From assembly GCF_006716465.1 (NCBI RefSeq), contig NZ_VFPB01000004.1:1-64000 (forward strand): a stretch of DNA of 64,000 bases. The letters run 5' to 3'. Origin of the DNA: Pseudoxanthomonas sp. 3HH-4 (GTDB lineage: Bacteria; Pseudomonadota; Gammaproteobacteria; Xanthomonadales; Xanthomonadaceae). The translations under genes were made by a program, and so were the position numbers. The stretch's first letter is position 1, and each line of letters opens with the position of its first letter. Below the pieces are notes generated by a model. That model did not search any database. It saw only the letters and a program-made list of their open reading frames with translations, and had not been told where the DNA came from. Positions 26,895-35,752 of this stretch are shown piece after piece.

Positions 26895-28130
26895 ATGAAC
26901 TCCCTGCATATCGCCATCGTCGGTTACGGCACCGCCGGCCAGGCCGCGGCGCTGCTGCTGTCGCGCGACGGCCACCGCGTGGAGGTCTTCGAACAGGCGG
27001 AAACACTGGGGCCGGTCGGCGCGGGCTTCCTGCTGCAACCGACCGGACTGCAGGTGCTGTGGGAATTGGGCCTGCTGCCCGATGTGCTGGCGCATGGCCG
27101 GCGGGTCAATCGCCTGTATGGCGAAACGCCCTGCGGTCGCGCGGTGATGGACATGCGCTATGCCGGGCTGGACGCGCGCTTGTTCGGGCTGGGCATGCAG
27201 CGCGGAGCGTTGTTCACGCTGCTGGCGGAGGCATGGGCGGGGCAGGGCGAGATCCATCGTGGTCACGCCATCGAGGCCGTCAGCGACGATACGCGCCGCG
27301 TGCGCGACCAGCATGGTCGCTGGCATGGCCCGTTCGACCTGGTGGTGAGCGCCGACGGTTCGGCTTCGCGGCTTCGCGTGGCCACCGGAGCCGTGAAGCG
27401 CGAGGCCGTCTATCCGTGGGGCGCGTTGTGGCGACTGGTGCCACAGGGCGATTGGCGCTGGAACGACGAGCTGCGCCAGCGTTACGTGGCTGCACGCAAG
27501 ATGATCGGGTTGCTGCCGGTGGGCACGCGGCCCGGTGATGGAACGCCGCGGTTGAGCTTCTTCTGGAGTCTGCCCGTCAGCGACTTCGATGCCTGGCGCG
27601 CGCGCGGTCTGCCGGCATGGCGCGAGGAAGTGGCAGGCCTGTGGCCCGAGGCCGACGCCTGCCTGGCCGACACCGTGGACGCCGACCAACTCGCGCGCGC
27701 CAGCTATCGCGACGTAACCCTGCGGCAGTGGTACCGGGACCGCCTCGTCGTGATCGGGGACGCCGCGCATGGCATGAGTCCGCAGTTGGGCCAGGGCGTC
27801 AACATGGCACTGATGGACGCGATGACCCTGCGCGACGCGCTGCGCGTGCAGGGCGATGTCCCGGCGGCGCTGGAGGCGTATCAGCGCGAACGCGTGGCGC
27901 ATGTCGGCGTCTACCAGTTCTGGAGCCGCTGGCTGACCCCGATCTTCCAGTCCGACCGCGACCTCATCGCGCATGCCCGCGATCTGGCATTCCTCCCGAT
28001 GGGCCGGCTGCCGGGTGGGCGCGGGCACATGCTGCGGGTGCTGAGCGGCACGCAGCACGGCTTCTTCCGCAAGCTGGAGCTGCAGCCGGCGTTCCTCGAG
28101 ACACTTCGCGACCTCTCCCCCTCAGTGTAG
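26895..28130 (+). CDS. FAD-dependent monooxygenase of the aromatic hydroxylase class
   Basis: A 411-residue group A flavoprotein: N-terminal FAD motif IAIVGYGTAGQAAALLLSRDG, then LVVSADGSASRLR (DG motif) and GDAAHGMSPQLGQGVNMALMDAM (GD motif with the second FAD contact). Relatives hydroxylate aromatic or quinone substrates using NAD(P)H. It lacks the C-terminal features of UbiH/UbiF. No catabolic cluster surrounds it, so the substrate is unknown. It lies between the cold-shock terminator and the AidB-type gene. Confidence 0.88.
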   Translation: MNSLHIAIVGYGTAGQAAALLLSRDGHRVEVFEQAETLGPVGAGFLLQPTGLQVLWELGLLPDVLAHGRRVNRLYGETPCGRAVMDMRYAGLDARLFGLGMQRGALFTLLAEAWAGQGEIHRGHAIEAVSDDTRRVRDQHGRWHGPFDLVVSADGSASRLRVATGAVKREAVYPWGALWRLVPQGDWRWNDELRQRYVAARKMIGLLPVGTRPGDGTPRLSFFWSLPVSDFDAWRARGLPAWREEVAGLWPEADACLADTVDADQLARASYRDVTLRQWYRDRLVVIGDAAHGMSPQLGQGVNMALMDAMTLRDALRVQGDVPAALEAYQRERVAHVGVYQFWSRWLTPIFQSDRDLIAHARDLAFLPMGRLPGGRGHMLRVLSGTQHGFFRKLELQPAFLETLRDLSPSV

Positions 28131-28218
28131 GGGCATCGCAATCAGTGGCAGGGCCCGCAACGCATCCACGCGCCACGCTGAATTGCGCGAGAATCGTGGC
28201 GTGCAACGGGAACCTACG

Positions 28219-29847
28219 ATGAGCGAACTTTCTCCGTTCGAAACGCATTCCGTGGAAAACCAGCCACCTCCCTTCGCGCCTCGCGACCTGTGGGCGGACG
28301 ACATCGTGTTGCGCGAGTGCGTGATGCGTGATGGCGCGGGAGCGTTCGCTCCACGGCTGGCGACCTATGGCGCGCTGGCGGGCGACGCGCTCTACCGTCT
28401 TGGCTTCGATGCGAACCGGGACCGGCCCCGCTTGCGCACCCATGACCAGCATGGCCATCGCATCGACATGGTGGAATTCCACCCCGCCTATCACCAGCTG
28501 ATGGAGGCGGCGAAGACGCACGGTGTCGCCGGCCTGTCGTGGCACGAGCCGTTGCCCGGCGCACACGTCGCGCGCGCTGCGTTGAGTTATCTGCATCACC
28601 AGGCGGAAGCGGGCACCAGCTGTCCCCTGACGATGACGCATGCGGCCGTCCCCGTCCTGCAGCGCGAGCCTGCGCTGCGCGAATGGGCGGCGAAGGCGGC
28701 CGCGCCGCACTACGATCCGCGCGACGTGCCCATTGCCGGCAAGGCCGGCATCACGCTGGGCATGGGCATGACCGAAAAGCAGGGTGGTTCCGACGTGCGG
28801 GCGAACGCCACCACCGCCACGCCGGACGCCGACGGCACCTACACGCTGGTCGGGCACAAGTGGTTCTTCTCCGCGCCGATGTGCGATGGCTTCCTGGTGC
28901 TGGCACAGGCGCCGGATGGGCTGACGTGCTTCCTGATGCCGCGCCGACGGGAAGACAGTGCGAAGAACGCATTCCGACTGATGCGGCTGAAGGACAAGCT
29001 GGGCGACTGGGCGAATGCGTCGAGCGAAGTGGAATTCACCGGCGCGCGGGCATGGCGTGTCGGCGACGAAGGACGCGGTGTGGCCACCATCATCGAGATG
29101 GTGATGCTGACCCGGCTCGACTGCATGCTGGGGTCGTCCGCCGAGATGCGGATGGCGCTGGCGCAGGCAGTGCATCATGCGCGCCATCGCCGCACGTTCG
29201 GCAAGCCGCTTGTGGAACACGCCCTGATGCGCAACGTGCTGGCCGACCTCGCGCTGGAGTCCGAGGCGGCGACCACCTTCGCGCTGCGGGTGGCGCGCGC
29301 GGTGGATGCGGCGTCGCGCGATCCACGCGAGGCTGCCTTCGCGCGCATTGCCACGGCCGCCGGAAAATACTGGCTCTGCAAGCGCGCGCCCGCGTTCGTC
29401 AACGAGGCGCAGGAATGCCTGGGCGGTGCCGGCTATGTGGAGGAATCGATCCTGCCGCGGCTGTACCGGCAGGCGCCGTTGAACTCGATCTGGGAAGGCA
29501 GCGGCAACATCCAGTGCCTCGACGTACTGCGCGCCTTCGCACGCGAACCCGAGACCGTGCAGGCGGTGGGCGACGAACTGGCCGCCGCGTCCGGGCATGA
29601 TGCGACGTTCGATGCGTTCGTTGATCGCCTGCGTGTCGACCTGGCGGCCGCCCGCGAAGCCGGTGCACGCCTGCTGGTGGAGCGTCTGGCGCTTGCGCTG
29701 CAGGCGTCGGTGCTGCTGCGGGCGGGCAGTCCGGCCGCGCCCCTGTTCATCCGCAGCCGGTTGGGCGGGGAGCATGGCCTGGCGTTCGGCACGCTTCCGG
29801 CGGAGGTGGACGCAACGCCTTTGCTGGCGCGGGCATTGCCGGCATGA
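28219..29847 (+). CDS. AidB-type acyl-CoA dehydrogenase-family protein
   Basis: A 542-residue flavoprotein with the acyl-CoA dehydrogenase fold and the AidB N-terminal extension (ENQPPPFAPRDLWADDIVLRE). Typical blocks include GITLGMGMTEKQGGSDVRAN (FAD site), ARAWRVGDEGRGVATIIEMV and NEAQECLGGAGYVEES with RLYRQAPLNSIWEGSGN. E. coli AidB binds DNA and belongs to the adaptive alkylation response; related proteins are isovaleryl-CoA dehydrogenase-like. No ada or alk genes are nearby. The ATG at 28219 was chosen over upstream codons. The end overlaps the next gene by ATGA. Confidence 0.9.
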   Translation: MSELSPFETHSVENQPPPFAPRDLWADDIVLRECVMRDGAGAFAPRLATYGALAGDALYRLGFDANRDRPRLRTHDQHGHRIDMVEFHPAYHQLMEAAKTHGVAGLSWHEPLPGAHVARAALSYLHHQAEAGTSCPLTMTHAAVPVLQREPALREWAAKAAAPHYDPRDVPIAGKAGITLGMGMTEKQGGSDVRANATTATPDADGTYTLVGHKWFFSAPMCDGFLVLAQAPDGLTCFLMPRRREDSAKNAFRLMRLKDKLGDWANASSEVEFTGARAWRVGDEGRGVATIIEMVMLTRLDCMLGSSAEMRMALAQAVHHARHRRTFGKPLVEHALMRNVLADLALESEAATTFALRVARAVDAASRDPREAAFARIATAAGKYWLCKRAPAFVNEAQECLGGAGYVEESILPRLYRQAPLNSIWEGSGNIQCLDVLRAFAREPETVQAVGDELAAASGHDATFDAFVDRLRVDLAAAREAGARLLVERLALALQASVLLRAGSPAAPLFIRSRLGGEHGLAFGTLPAEVDATPLLARALPA

Positions 29848-30350
29848 GCGCCTGGCGCTGGATGTTCGCGTTGCTGGCTGTGTTGGGCCCGTCGTCTCAG
29901 GCGCGCGAACACGGGGATTGGCCGCCGCCCTTGCTGCCCGCTGCGCAGCAGGCCGACGCGATCCGTGTCCACAAGGCGCAGCGCCGCATGGCGCTGTTGC
30001 GCGGTGGGCGCACCATCGCCACGTATCGCATCGTCCTGGGGGGCGCACCGGTGGGGCACAAGCGCGAGCAGGGCGACCAGCGCACGCCGGAAGGCGATTA
30101 CCGCATCACCTACCGCAACGGACGCAGCCGCTTCCATCTGTCGTTGCGCATTTCCTATCCGGATGCGGCCGACCGTCGACAGGCGCTTGCACGTGGCGTC
30201 GATCCGGGCGGCGACATCATGATCCATGGCGCCACGCCGCCGGGCTCGCGCGTGGACTGGACGGAGGGCTGCATCGCCGTGACCAACACGGAAATGGAAG
30301 CGATCTGGCAGCGCGTGCCGGTGGGTACGCCGATCAGCATCGAACCCTGA
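29844..30350 (+). CDS. Small L,D-transpeptidase family protein
   Basis: A 168-residue exported protein with a short signal-like N-terminus (WRWMFALLAVLGPSSQA) and a YkuD domain: RIVLGGAPVGHKREQGDQRTPEGDY, then DIMIHGATPP and WTEGCIAVTN with catalytic Cys143. This is the ErfK subfamily form. It would modify peptidoglycan or act as a carboxypeptidase. It overlaps the AidB-type gene by four bases, so its translation is probably coupled to that of a flavoprotein with no evident link to the cell wall. Confidence 0.87.
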   Translation: MSAWRWMFALLAVLGPSSQAREHGDWPPPLLPAAQQADAIRVHKAQRRMALLRGGRTIATYRIVLGGAPVGHKREQGDQRTPEGDYRITYRNGRSRFHLSLRISYPDAADRRQALARGVDPGGDIMIHGATPPGSRVDWTEGCIAVTNTEMEAIWQRVPVGTPISIEP

Positions 30351-30369
30351 CGGGCGCATTGCCGGTCCG

Positions 30370-31032
30370 TCAGCGTTGGCCGCCCCCGCGGGAGGCCAGG
30401 GCGCGCGAGCCAGTGATGATCATGCGGACCATCTCGGAAAGTTGCTCGATCAGTTCCTGATCCTTCTCCGGCGGCAGATCCATCGCCGTGGCGCCCATCG
30501 CGAATACCAGGCGGGTGATGGCCTTGGATACCAGCGCCGGTTCGTACAGCGGTGCATTGTCGCGCGTGGCCAGCCGCACCAGGTCCATGCACAGCTCTTC
30601 TTCGAAGAACTGCAGCTCGAGTTCCACCGCGTGCTTGAACGCGTCAGAACCCACATTGCCTTCGCGCAAAAGCACGTGCAGCAGCTTGTCGTCGGCGCGC
30701 AGTTGTTCGATGAATGCCTCCACCGAGCCGCGCACCACGCTGCGGTCGCTGCTGTAGGCGCGGTGGCGGGCCTCGCCGATGATCTTGCGCAACGAGCGGC
30801 CGGCCAGATCGATCAGCGCCACGGCCAGTTCGTCCATGTCGCGGAACTGGCGATAGAAGCTGTTGGGGGCGATGCCGGCCTCGCGGGCCACTTCGCGCAG
30901 GCTCAGCGTGGACACGCTGCGATGCGGGCCTACCAGTTTCAGCGCGGCCGCCATCAGGTCTTCGCGCGAAATCGACGCCTTGCGGCCGGGGCCGTTGTCG
31001 TCGTGGGGCAGCGGTTGCGGGTATGAAGTCAC
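30370..31032 (-). CDS. desT: TetR-family repressor, DesT/FabR-like
   Basis: About 220 residues: a TetR helix-turn-helix (SREDLMAAALKLV, STLSLREVAREAGIAPNSFYRQF) and a C-terminal acyl-CoA sensing-type domain with EAFIEQLRADDKLLHVLLREG, typical of FabR and DesT. It is divergent from an oxidoreductase and a desaturase gene, exactly the desT-desCB arrangement of Pseudomonas aeruginosa, where DesT senses the ratio of saturated and unsaturated acyl-CoA. I placed the start at a GTG (31032) because the ATG at 31104 would give a poor leader beside the palindrome. That start is uncertain. Confidence 0.82.
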   Translation of the reverse strand: MTSYPQPLPHDDNGPGRKASISREDLMAAALKLVGPHRSVSTLSLREVAREAGIAPNSFYRQFRDMDELAVALIDLAGRSLRKIIGEARHRAYSSDRSVVRGSVEAFIEQLRADDKLLHVLLREGNVGSDAFKHAVELELQFFEEELCMDLVRLATRDNAPLYEPALVSKAITRLVFAMGATAMDLPPEKDQELIEQLSEMVRMIITGSRALASRGGGQR

Positions 31033-31085
31033 GCGGGGAGGCCGGACGTGCGGAGTGATGGGGGCATCATAGCCTCGTAAATTAA

Positions 31086-31099
31086 TATACAACTGTATA
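31086..31099. promoter_or_regulatory. Candidate DesT-type operator
   Basis: TATACAACTGTATA is a perfect inverted repeat (6 bases each side of AC) in the AT-rich gap between the TetR gene and desC, 25 bases before the desC start. Position and symmetry suit a repressor site that blocks the desCB promoter and possibly the repressor promoter. It is not identical to the published FabR or DesT sites as I recall them. Confidence 0.5.
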
Positions 31100-31123
31100 C
31101 ACATCCGTCCTTACAGGGGTATA

Positions 31124-32236
31124 GTGTTGACCATGAATGCCCAGATTCGTCCGTCCCCCCGCCGGCCCGGTCCCCTGAAACGGCTGATCCGGCCGCTCGT
31201 CAAGCCGGATGTGTTCGATTTCTGGGCCACTCGCTTGCATCGCACCTGGACCTGGGAGCGCCCGCTGGCCCGGCTTGTCGCCCGCGAATCCGCCTCCGCG
31301 GACGCGGTCACCCTGCTGTTCAAGCCGAACCGCCACTGGGCGGGCCATCGCGCTGGCCAGCATGTGAACCTGGGCATCGAGATTGATGGGGTACGGCTTA
31401 CCCGAAGCTACAGCCTGACGTCGCCCCCGCGGGCGGACGGGTTGCTGCCGGTGACGGTGAAGGCGATCGAGGGCGGCAAGGTCAGCCGCTACCTGCACTC
31501 GACGGCCCGCATCGGCGAGATCGTCGAGCTGGGGCAGGCGTTCGGCGACATGACGCTGCCCGCAGCACCGACAGGCGCCTATCTGATGCTCGCCGCCGGC
31601 AGCGGCATCACCCCGCTCATGGCGCTGGTGCGTGAACTGGCCGGGCAGGGCATGCCGGTCGGGCTGACGTTGCTCTACTGGGTGCGTCGGCGCGAGGAAG
31701 CCTGCTTCCTCGACGAACTCCGGACGCTCGCCGCCGCCCATCCGGGCTTCCGCTTCCGGTTGCTGCTCACGCGCGAAGCCGCATCTGCCGGCGACGAAGC
31801 CGAAGGCCGCATCGATGACACGGTGCTCTCCGCGCAGGCGGGCGACCCCGCCACGCAACAGGTGATCGCCTGCGGGCCGGGCGGGTTCGTCGAAACCGCG
31901 CGTGGCTTGCTGGCCTCGCGCGCGGCCTCGTTCCAGGCCGAAGCGTTCACCGCCCCGCCGGTACTCGTGGTGGACGAGGGCGAGGTGGACATCCTCCTGC
32001 AACGCAGCGGGCGCACGCTGCGCGTGCCGCGCGGCGAATCCCTGCTGGTGGCCCTGGAGCAGCACGGTCTCAAGCCGCCGTCCGGCTGCCGCATGGGCAT
32101 CTGCAATACCTGCGCCTGTGGCAAGTCCGCGGGCAGCACGCGCCACCTGCCCAGTGGCGACCTGATGCATGAACCCACCCAGGCGTTGAAGCTGTGCATC
32201 CACAGCGCCGCCACCGACATCGAGCTGGATCTGTAA
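31124..32236 (+). CDS. desC: Ferredoxin-NADP reductase-like electron donor to the desaturase (DesC-like)
   Basis: A 370-residue protein: an FAD-binding reductase domain (TRSYSLTSPP, GKVSRYLH), NAD(P)-binding domain (LMLAAGSGITPLMALVREL, VIACGPGGF) and a C-terminal plant-type [2Fe-2S] domain with Cys322, Cys327, Cys330 and Cys358 (SGCRMGICNTCACG, LKLCIHS). It passes electrons from NADPH to the membrane desaturase. The GTG at 31124 has AGGGG at good spacing; an ATG at 31133 is the alternative. It overlaps the desaturase gene by one base. Confidence 0.9.
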   Translation: MLTMNAQIRPSPRRPGPLKRLIRPLVKPDVFDFWATRLHRTWTWERPLARLVARESASADAVTLLFKPNRHWAGHRAGQHVNLGIEIDGVRLTRSYSLTSPPRADGLLPVTVKAIEGGKVSRYLHSTARIGEIVELGQAFGDMTLPAAPTGAYLMLAAGSGITPLMALVRELAGQGMPVGLTLLYWVRRREEACFLDELRTLAAAHPGFRFRLLLTREAASAGDEAEGRIDDTVLSAQAGDPATQQVIACGPGGFVETARGLLASRAASFQAEAFTAPPVLVVDEGEVDILLQRSGRTLRVPRGESLLVALEQHGLKPPSGCRMGICNTCACGKSAGSTRHLPSGDLMHEPTQALKLCIHSAATDIELDL

Positions 32237-33396
32237 TGACGACCCTTTCCTCCCCCCGCAACCGCAGTCTCACCACCGACGAACTGGATCGCTTCGGCGA
32301 GGAGCTGGACGCCCTGCGTGCGCGCACTGTGGCGACGCTGGGCCAGCGTGATGCGCGCTATATCCGCAACGTGGTCAAAGCGGTGCGGTACGCCAACCTG
32401 ACCGGCCGCGTGCTGCTGCTCGCCGCCGCGATCGCCGGTGGCCTCTGGCTGGCCGACAGCGCGGTGGGCTGGCTGTTCTGGGTGCTGTGGGCGCTGGGCG
32501 CACTGTCGCTGGGCCTGGGCAAGATCCTCGACAACATGGAACTGGGCCACAACGTCATCCACGGCCAGTACGACTGGCTGGGCGACCCGCAGCTCAACGG
32601 CAAGACCTACGACTGGGACATCGTCGCCACCAGCGAGAACTGGCGGCACACGCACAATTTCCGCCACCACACGTATACCAACGTGCGGGGCATGGACGAC
32701 GACATCGGCTATGGCTTGCTGCGCATCTTCCCGGAGCAGAAGTGGAAGCCTTTCTACCTGGCGCAGCCGGTGGTCGCGGTGGTGTTCGCGCTGCTGTTCC
32801 AGTGGGGCATCGCCATCCAGGACCTCAAGCTGGGCCGCTGGTGGCACGGCAAGATGACCACCCAGCAGCTGCGCCGCAAGTCCGCGCCGGTAGTGCGCAA
32901 GATGGGCCGCCAGCTGGCCAAGGACTACGTGATCTATCCCGCATTGGCCGGCCCGTTCTTCCTGCCGGTGCTGCTGGGCAACCTGGTCGCCAACGGCCTG
33001 CGCAACGTGTGGACCTACGTGATCATCTTCTGCGGGCACTTCACCGCCAATGCGGAGACGTTCCCCAAGGAATGCATCAAGAACGAGTCGCGTGGCCACT
33101 GGTACCTGCGCCAGCTGCGTGGTTCGTCCAACCTGCGTGGCGGATTCCTGATCAACGTGCTGTCGGGCAACCTGAGCCACCAGATCGAACACCACTTCTT
33201 CCCCGACATCCCCGCCAACCGTTACGCCGAGATGGCACGCGAAGTGCGCGCGATCTGCGCCCGCTACGGCCAGCATTACAACACCGGCACACTGCTCACG
33301 CAGTTCGGGCAGGTGTGCTGGCGCATCGTGCGCCATGCCTTCCCCAGCCGGCCGCGACGCGCGATGGCGCTGGTCCAGGCGGAAGCCGTCGCCTAA
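32236..33396 (+). CDS. desB: Acyl-CoA/fatty-acid desaturase (DesB-like)
   Basis: A 386-residue membrane di-iron desaturase. The histidine boxes are H105-x3-H109 (LGHNVIHG), H138, H140, H144 and H145 (WRHTHNFRHHTYT) and H315-x2-x-H319-H320 (LSHQIEHHFFP). Hydrophobic segments lie at about 55-95 and 185-270. It introduces a double bond into saturated acyl chains to adjust membrane fluidity aerobically. Start and stop overlap (TAATG) with the reductase gene, so the two form one unit controlled by the divergent TetR regulator. Confidence 0.92.
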   Translation: MTTLSSPRNRSLTTDELDRFGEELDALRARTVATLGQRDARYIRNVVKAVRYANLTGRVLLLAAAIAGGLWLADSAVGWLFWVLWALGALSLGLGKILDNMELGHNVIHGQYDWLGDPQLNGKTYDWDIVATSENWRHTHNFRHHTYTNVRGMDDDIGYGLLRIFPEQKWKPFYLAQPVVAVVFALLFQWGIAIQDLKLGRWWHGKMTTQQLRRKSAPVVRKMGRQLAKDYVIYPALAGPFFLPVLLGNLVANGLRNVWTYVIIFCGHFTANAETFPKECIKNESRGHWYLRQLRGSSNLRGGFLINVLSGNLSHQIEHHFFPDIPANRYAEMAREVRAICARYGQHYNTGTLLTQFGQVCWRIVRHAFPSRPRRAMALVQAEAVA

Positions 33397-33399
33397 GGG

Positions 33400-33786
33400 C
33401 TACGCGGCGCCGTCTGGTGGTGCCGCGGCGCGCGCCGCACGCGCGATGACGCGCTTGAGCCGCCACTCGGCGAAGAACGAGGCGGCGATCAGGCCGGTGC
33501 CCAGCAGGCCCAGCCACTGGAACCAGGGATTCTCGAAGACCTCGTCGGCCAGGTCGTTGTCCTGCAATTGAAGGCGCAGCAGGCGCACTTCAGTGGCCAG
33601 CGCATCCGAGCTGGATTCGCCGGGATGCGCAGCTTCCTCCGCCTGCAACGCCAGGCGCGCCATCGCCGCGTGTCCTGTGGGATCAGCGTCTTCACGACGC
33701 TCCATCGTGACAACCAGCGCACTGGTCAACAGGATCAAACTGGTGCCCAGGCCACGCAGCAAGGGTGGGAGTGACTCATGGATCAT
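33400..33786 (-). CDS. Hypothetical membrane protein with a coiled-coil
   Basis: 128 residues with two membrane segments (RGLGTSLILLTSALVV near the N-terminus and WFQWLGLLGTGLIAASFFAEW near the C-terminus) separated by a charged, leucine-rich stretch (ATEVRLLRLQLQDNDLADEV) that may form a short coiled-coil. No family is recognised. It is convergent with the desaturase gene and lies downstream of the ABC exporter gene start region on the opposite face. The function is unknown. Confidence 0.65.
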   Translation of the reverse strand: MIHESLPPLLRGLGTSLILLTSALVVTMERREDADPTGHAAMARLALQAEEAAHPGESSSDALATEVRLLRLQLQDNDLADEVFENPWFQWLGLLGTGLIAASFFAEWRLKRVIARAARAAAPPDGAA

Positions 33787-33860
33787 GCGCGGGCTCCGGC
33801 TCTGGTCCGCCGCATCCTAGTCCAAGCAACGAGGGAATGGCGGATGCGATCCGCGCACGG

Positions 33861-35642
33861 TCAATCCAGGAACTGAAGCCGCGCAAGCTCGGCGTACAGG
33901 CCGTCCTGCGCCAGCAGTTCCGTGTGCGTGCCCTGCGCGACGATGCGGCCACGATCCATCACCACGATGCGGTCGGCCTTCAATACCGTGGCCAGCCGGT
34001 GTGCGATGACCAGGGTGGTGCGGCCCTCCATCAACCTTTCCAGTGCCTGCTGCACCGCGCGCTCGCTCTGTGCGTCGAGCGCGCTGGTGGCTTCGTCCAG
34101 CAGCAGGATGGGTGCGTTCTTTAACAGGGCGCGGGCGATGGCGATGCGCTGCTGCTGGCCGCCCGACAGGCGTGCGCCACGTTCGCCGAGCTGGCTGTCG
34201 AAGCCTTCCGGCAACTCGCGCAGGAAGTCGTTCGCTTCCGCCGCCTCGGCCGCCGCCTGCAGTTCGGCATCCGTGGCATCCAGCTTGCCGTAGCGGATGT
34301 TCTCCGCAGCGCTCGCCGCGAAGATGGTGGGTTGCTGTGGCACCAGCGCGATGTGTTCTCGCAGGGCGGAAGGATCCAGCTCGCGCAGGTCCACGCCATC
34401 GACGCGCACGCTGCCGGTCTGCGCATCGTGGAAGCGCAGCAACATCGAGAACACAGTGCTCTTGCCTGCGCCGGATGGTCCGACCAGGGCGACGGTTTCG
34501 CCGGGATTGACGGTGAGGTCGAAGCCGTCCAGCGCGGGCAGGTCGGGGCGCGACGGATAGTGGAACGAGACGTTGTCGAAACGGATCTCGCCTTTGACCG
34601 GCTGCGGCAACATGCGTGGTTGTGTCGGCGCCTGGATGACAGGTGTTTCGCCCAGCAACTCCGCAATGCGGCCCATGCCACCGGCCGCGCGTTGCAGTTC
34701 GTTCCATACCTCGGCCAGTGCACCGACCGATCCGCCGCCGATCAGCGCGTACAGCACGAACTGGCCCAGCGTGCCCGCGCTCATCGTGCCGTTGATCACG
34801 TCATGCGCGCCCGACCAGAGCACCAGCGTGATCGCGCCGAAGATGAGGGTGATGGCCGCTGCGGTCACCCATGCCTGCGCACGAATGCGCTTGCGGGCGG
34901 TTTCCACGGCGGTCGCGATGGCGGCACCGAAGCGGCCGCGTTCGTATGGTTCGCGTGCGTGCGCCTGCACGGTGCGGACGGCGCCCAGGGTTTCGCTGGC
35001 CAGCGTGTTGGCATCGGCCACCCGGTCCTGGCTGGCGCGCGATGCTTTCTCCAGTCGGCGGGCACCGAGCACGATGGGCAACACCGCCAAGGGGATGCCG
35101 ATCAGTGCGAAGGCCGCCAGTCGGGGGCTGGTGACGAACAGCATCGCCAGGCTGCCGATCACGGTGACGCTGCTGCGCAGCGCTACCGACATGCTGGTGG
35201 CCACCACCGTGCGCAGAAGTTCGCTGTCGGCGGACAGTCGCGATACGAGCTCGCCGCTGCGGCTGCGGTCATGGAATTCGGCATCCAGTCCGATCAGGTG
35301 CCCGTACAACTGGCCGCGCAGGTCGGCGACGACCTTTTCGCCCAGCAGCGACACGAAGTAGAAACGCGCCGCGCTGGCCAGGGCCAGCACGACCGCCACC
35401 ACGAACAGGAACAGGAACGCACGGTTGATGTTCGCGCCGTCGGTAAAGCCGTTGTCGATCATCTGCCGGAAGGCTACCGGCAGGCTCAGCGTCGCCGCAG
35501 ACGCCAGCGCCAGCGCCAGCAGCCATGCGGTGAATAGGCCACCATGCTGACGCACGAAGGGCCACAGGGCGCGCAGGGTGCCCAGCTTGGCCTTGGTTTT
35601 GGACGAGGAAGTGCCGTCCGGTGTCTCGAGCGGGGTGTTCAT
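33861..35642 (-). CDS. MsbA-like ABC exporter (fused membrane and ATPase domains)
   Basis: A 593-residue half-transporter. Six membrane segments occupy residues about 25-330. The nucleotide-binding domain follows, with Walker A GPSGAGKSTVFSML, Q-loop VPQQPTIF, signature LSGGQQQRIAIARALL, Walker B ILLLDEATSALD and the switch VIAHRL. It would work as a homodimer exporting a lipid or hydrophobic compound. The true lipid A flippase MsbA is normally next to lpxK, which is absent here, so this is a paralogue of unknown substrate. Confidence 0.92.
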   Translation of the reverse strand: MNTPLETPDGTSSSKTKAKLGTLRALWPFVRQHGGLFTAWLLALALASAATLSLPVAFRQMIDNGFTDGANINRAFLFLFVVAVVLALASAARFYFVSLLGEKVVADLRGQLYGHLIGLDAEFHDRSRSGELVSRLSADSELLRTVVATSMSVALRSSVTVIGSLAMLFVTSPRLAAFALIGIPLAVLPIVLGARRLEKASRASQDRVADANTLASETLGAVRTVQAHAREPYERGRFGAAIATAVETARKRIRAQAWVTAAAITLIFGAITLVLWSGAHDVINGTMSAGTLGQFVLYALIGGGSVGALAEVWNELQRAAGGMGRIAELLGETPVIQAPTQPRMLPQPVKGEIRFDNVSFHYPSRPDLPALDGFDLTVNPGETVALVGPSGAGKSTVFSMLLRFHDAQTGSVRVDGVDLRELDPSALREHIALVPQQPTIFAASAAENIRYGKLDATDAELQAAAEAAEANDFLRELPEGFDSQLGERGARLSGGQQQRIAIARALLKNAPILLLDEATSALDAQSERAVQQALERLMEGRTTLVIAHRLATVLKADRIVVMDRGRIVAQGTHTELLAQDGLYAELARLQFLD

Positions 35643-35665
35643 CGCGGATCCGTTCTCAAAGCGGT

Positions 35666-35730
35666 TGTGGAAGGGGCTTCAGCCCCGACCAGGCCGCTGT
35701 GCTTCCATCGTGCCGGAAGCCCCTTCCACA
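35666..35730. repeat. REP-like inverted pair (GGGGCTTC type)
   Basis: TGTGGAAGGGGCTTCAGCC begins at 35666 and its first 15 bases recur in inverted orientation at 35716-35730. The left unit also has its own small hairpin (GGGGCTTCAGCCCC). It occupies most of the gap between the yigZ-type gene and the ABC exporter gene. It resembles the repetitive extragenic palindromes widespread in pseudomonads and xanthomonads. Confidence 0.65.
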
Positions 35731-35752
35731 AACACCTGTGCTGCCCGGGCGA

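Noticed and set aside
33861-35642. Calling the ABC exporter msbA
   Set aside because: The lpxK partner is not adjacent and the substrate cannot be told from sequence; only MsbA-like is justified.
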